The notes under the pieces were generated by a model. That model was not told the DNA's origin. It saw only the letters and a program-made list of their open reading frames with translations, and did no database searches. Positions 62,340 to 64,000 of a stretch of DNA of 64,000 bases are shown here, piece by piece. The position numbers and the translations under genes are program-made. Each line of letters starts with the position of its first letter. Within the stretch, counting starts at the first letter, position 1. Origin of the DNA: an uncultured Acidobacteriota bacterium (GTDB lineage Bacteria; Acidobacteriota; UBA6911; RPQK01; JAJDTT01); assembly GCA_951812665.1 (NCBI GenBank), contig CATOST010000021.1:1-64000 (forward strand), written 5' to 3'.

Positions 62340-62369
62340 CTTAGTCTGTCTTTCTTTTTTGGGGGGTAC

Positions 62370-62832
62370 AGATTGTCGCGTCAGCAAAAGGGAGCACCCT
62401 GTGGGAAATCTCTGATTTTCCACAGGGGGGTTCCGCGTAACCTGGGGGGCTCGGGACTCTCTTTTCAGGGATTTCAAATGGTATGTGTCTCTTTGCATCC
62501 GGGGGGTCTCAGGGGGGGCAGCGCCCCCCCTGCCCCCGTGAGCGCCGCCAGCGGCGACAACTTGCGCCGGACCGCGACCAGGCCATCGTCCAAGGCTGGC
62601 TCTGTGGGGTCTCCATGATTCCAGGTCTGTTCTTCCGATACGAGTTTGGATCTCTGGGAAGGGTCCAACCGAGGCGCCTCTGGCCAGAGGCGCCTCGGCG
62701 GCGGTGGTCGGGCCGTTGTGTATGCCGGCCGTCACGGGCCGAGAGGGAGTGGGGCCGCCACCGTCTTTCCCAACGTCCTGAATGGATACGTGAGCATCAA
62801 GGCTCGCACGACAAGCACAGGAGGCAGGAAAG
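62370..62832 (+). ncRNA. Candidate bridge RNA region in the IS110 leader
   Basis: About 460 bp of non-coding, hairpin-rich leader before the recombinase, including the strong stem gggggggcagcgccccccct at 62513-62532 and gcgccgccagcggcg at 62542-62556. The first 160 bp are conserved with 4335-4490, while the following part differs more. IS110-group elements are known to encode their bridge RNA in this non-coding end, and conservation of scaffold with variation of the target-pairing loops fits that. I cannot fold it or find the loops by eye. Confidence 0.4.
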
Positions 62833-63786
62833 ATGACTCAGGATACCTCAAAAACGGTCGGTGTGGACATCTCAAAAGCGCATTTGGACGTGCACGAGTG
62901 GCCTTCGGGACGGTCAAAGCGGTTCCCCAACAACGCGGCCGGGTTCCGGGCCCTGGCCGCCTGGATCGGACCGGAGGTCAAGTGCGTGGTCTATGAGTCC
63001 ACCGGCCCCTGGCACCGGGCGATGGAGGAAGCCCTGGCCGCCCGGTTACCGCTGGCACGGGTCAATGCGATGCGGGCGCGACGCTTCGCCCAAGCTCTGG
63101 GCCAGGAGGCCAAGACCGACGCCGTGGACGCCCGGATGCTGGCCCAGATGGGCGCGGCGCTCAAGTTGCGACTGGTGGGCGCGTCCTCGGCCACGCAGCG
63201 CCAGTTGGAGGAACTGATCTCGGCGCGGAATGCGCTGGTGAAGGACCGGACGAGGGCGCGCAACCGGAGCCACCAAGCCCGCCACCCGTTGGTGAAGCGG
63301 CACTTGCAACAGCAGCTGGCTCAGATCGAGCGGCAGGTCCGGTCGATGGATCGCGAGATCCGCAAGTTGCTGGACGCGGATCCGGCGCTGGCGCGCAAGG
63401 CCGAAGTTCTGACTTCGATTCCGGGAATGGGTTCGGTCACGGTGGCGGGCCTGCTCTCCCTGTTGCCGGAACTGGGAGCGATCGACTCCAAGGCGGTGGC
63501 AAGCCTGGCCGGTCTGGCGCCGGTCGCTCGGGAGTCGGGGACCTGGAAGGGACACCGCTTCATCCGCGGGGGCCGGCACCGGGTGCGGCGAACGCTGTAC
63601 ATGGCCGCGCTCAGTGCCATTCGACACAATCCGGACTATGTCCGGAAGTACCGCCAGCTGCGCGAGCGGGGCAAGGCGCCGAAGGTGGCGCTCACGGCGA
63701 TCATGCGCAAGATGGTGGTGTTGGCCAACGTCCTGCTGGAGCAGGATCGGATCTGGACCCCGAAACCGGTCGCGGCGGTCGGATGA
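62833..63786 (+). CDS. IS110-family recombinase (DEDD, Transposase_20)
   Basis: 317 residues with the ggaggcaggaaag ribosome-binding site before ATG 62833. N-terminal DEDD domain: TVGVDISKAHLDVHEW (Asp), VKCVVYESTGPWHRAM (Glu), and KTDAVDARMLAQMGA (Asp pair). C-terminal Transposase_20 domain: LTSIPGMGSVTVAGLLSLLP, then SLAGLAPVARESGTWKGHRF carrying the Ser nucleophile region, and RRTLYMAALSAIRHNPDYVR. The protein is complete and normal for the family. It may be active, guided by an RNA from its leader. Confidence 0.92.
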   Translation: MTQDTSKTVGVDISKAHLDVHEWPSGRSKRFPNNAAGFRALAAWIGPEVKCVVYESTGPWHRAMEEALAARLPLARVNAMRARRFAQALGQEAKTDAVDARMLAQMGAALKLRLVGASSATQRQLEELISARNALVKDRTRARNRSHQARHPLVKRHLQQQLAQIERQVRSMDREIRKLLDADPALARKAEVLTSIPGMGSVTVAGLLSLLPELGAIDSKAVASLAGLAPVARESGTWKGHRFIRGGRHRVRRTLYMAALSAIRHNPDYVRKYRQLRERGKAPKVALTAIMRKMVVLANVLLEQDRIWTPKPVAAVG

Positions 63787-64000
63787 GTCTAGCCATTGAG
63801 GGAGCAACCCATGGCGAATCGGAAAATTTGCAACATGGATACTCCCTCCGAAGCGCCTTGTCCCGCGGGCGCAGGACCGGTCTCGGTGCGCGCGAGACTT
63901 TCACCACGGACTGTTACGCCAAAAGTTTGGTGACTACTTCGCCGCCCACGTCGGTCAACCGGAAATCGCGTCCCTGAAAACGATGGGTCAGCCGCAGGTG
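63787..64000. other. Window end; no gene recognised
   Basis: 214 bp after the IS110 recombinase. It contains the probable right end of the element and a short frame with no family features. Confidence 0.4.

Larger units (their letters stand above)
62340..63786 (+). mobile_element. IS110-family element (ends not defined)
   Basis: The recombinase gene at 62833 and a leader conserved with the remnant at 4300-4700 mark an IS110-type element. Elements of this family have no long inverted repeats, so the ends cannot be set by eye. The left limit is placed where similarity to the second copy begins, the right limit at the end of the recombinase gene. Confidence 0.6.

Noticed and set aside
1..64000. 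CRISPR array or prophage
   Set aside because: No regularly spaced direct repeats and no phage structural, terminase or integrase genes were seen.

Overview
The window looks like a piece of a GC-rich chromosome from an uncultured bacterium, most likely an Acidobacteriota member. The grounds are two very large Oar-type TonB-dependent receptors with an N-terminal carboxypeptidase-regulatory domain, a GWxTD-domain protein, a CarD regulator, and a long MoxR/DUF58/BatA/DUF4159/DUF4175 operon. This is inferred from gene families only; there is no rRNA gene. The density of insertion sequences and toxin-antitoxin remnants suggests a genome rich in mobile DNA.

Layout. 1-8.4 kb: a three-component ABC (ABC-3C) defence-type operon (C-terminal-domain component, middle component, DUF3732 ATPase). 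It is wrecked by two inverted copies of one IS1380-family element, one of which is itself split by an IS3-family element that contains an IS110-like leader. Removing the second IS1380 block with one copy of a 5-bp target duplication restores the ATPase reading frame exactly. 8.6-13.2 kb: accessory scrap containing a methyltransferase, a truncated higBA pair cut by an IS1634-family element, a broken unknown gene and two small coiled-coil genes. 13.7-32 kb: conserved chromosome with a membrane protein, carD, a nine-gene co-directional operon (vWA/amidotransferase-like protein, caspase-like protein, TPR-metallopeptidase, DUF4159, MoxR, DUF58, BatA, DUF4175, sialidase lipoprotein) and cinA. 32.1-33 kb: a FitAB-type toxin-antitoxin locus with a perfect operator palindrome but a frameshifted antitoxin, then tRNA-Leu(CAA).

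33-45.7 kb: a partly duplicated cell-envelope block (Oar receptor, PA2779-like small protein, GWxTD protein). The two copies share a stretch of about 1.98 kb that appears identical. The second unit ends in a head-to-head rearrangement of a truncated TPR/barrel gene and a truncated GWxTD gene. 46.1-57.7 kb: a tightly overlapping seven-gene operon with a defence-like composition: a large Eco57I/PglX-like adenine methyltransferase, an XRE-ImmA/IrrE peptidase, a DUF4411 PIN-like protein, a phospholipase-D/SNF2 helicase fusion, a DUF3644 HEPN-like protein, a GIY-YIG-like protein and a small CxxSK protein. It lies between direct repeats made of the TPR/barrel gene. I regard it as the best candidate for an undescribed system. 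57.8-62.1 kb: the intact TPR/barrel gene with its C39 peptidase partner (PA2778-like), an MBL-fold hydrolase and a TPR protein. 62.3-64 kb: an IS110-family element whose long structured leader may encode a bridge RNA.

Frameshifts are concentrated in the accessory segments, while the large chromosomal operons are open throughout. This argues for real decay over random sequencing error. Dispersed hairpins of several hundred-base-spaced intergenic regions form a repeat family whose stems show compensatory changes.
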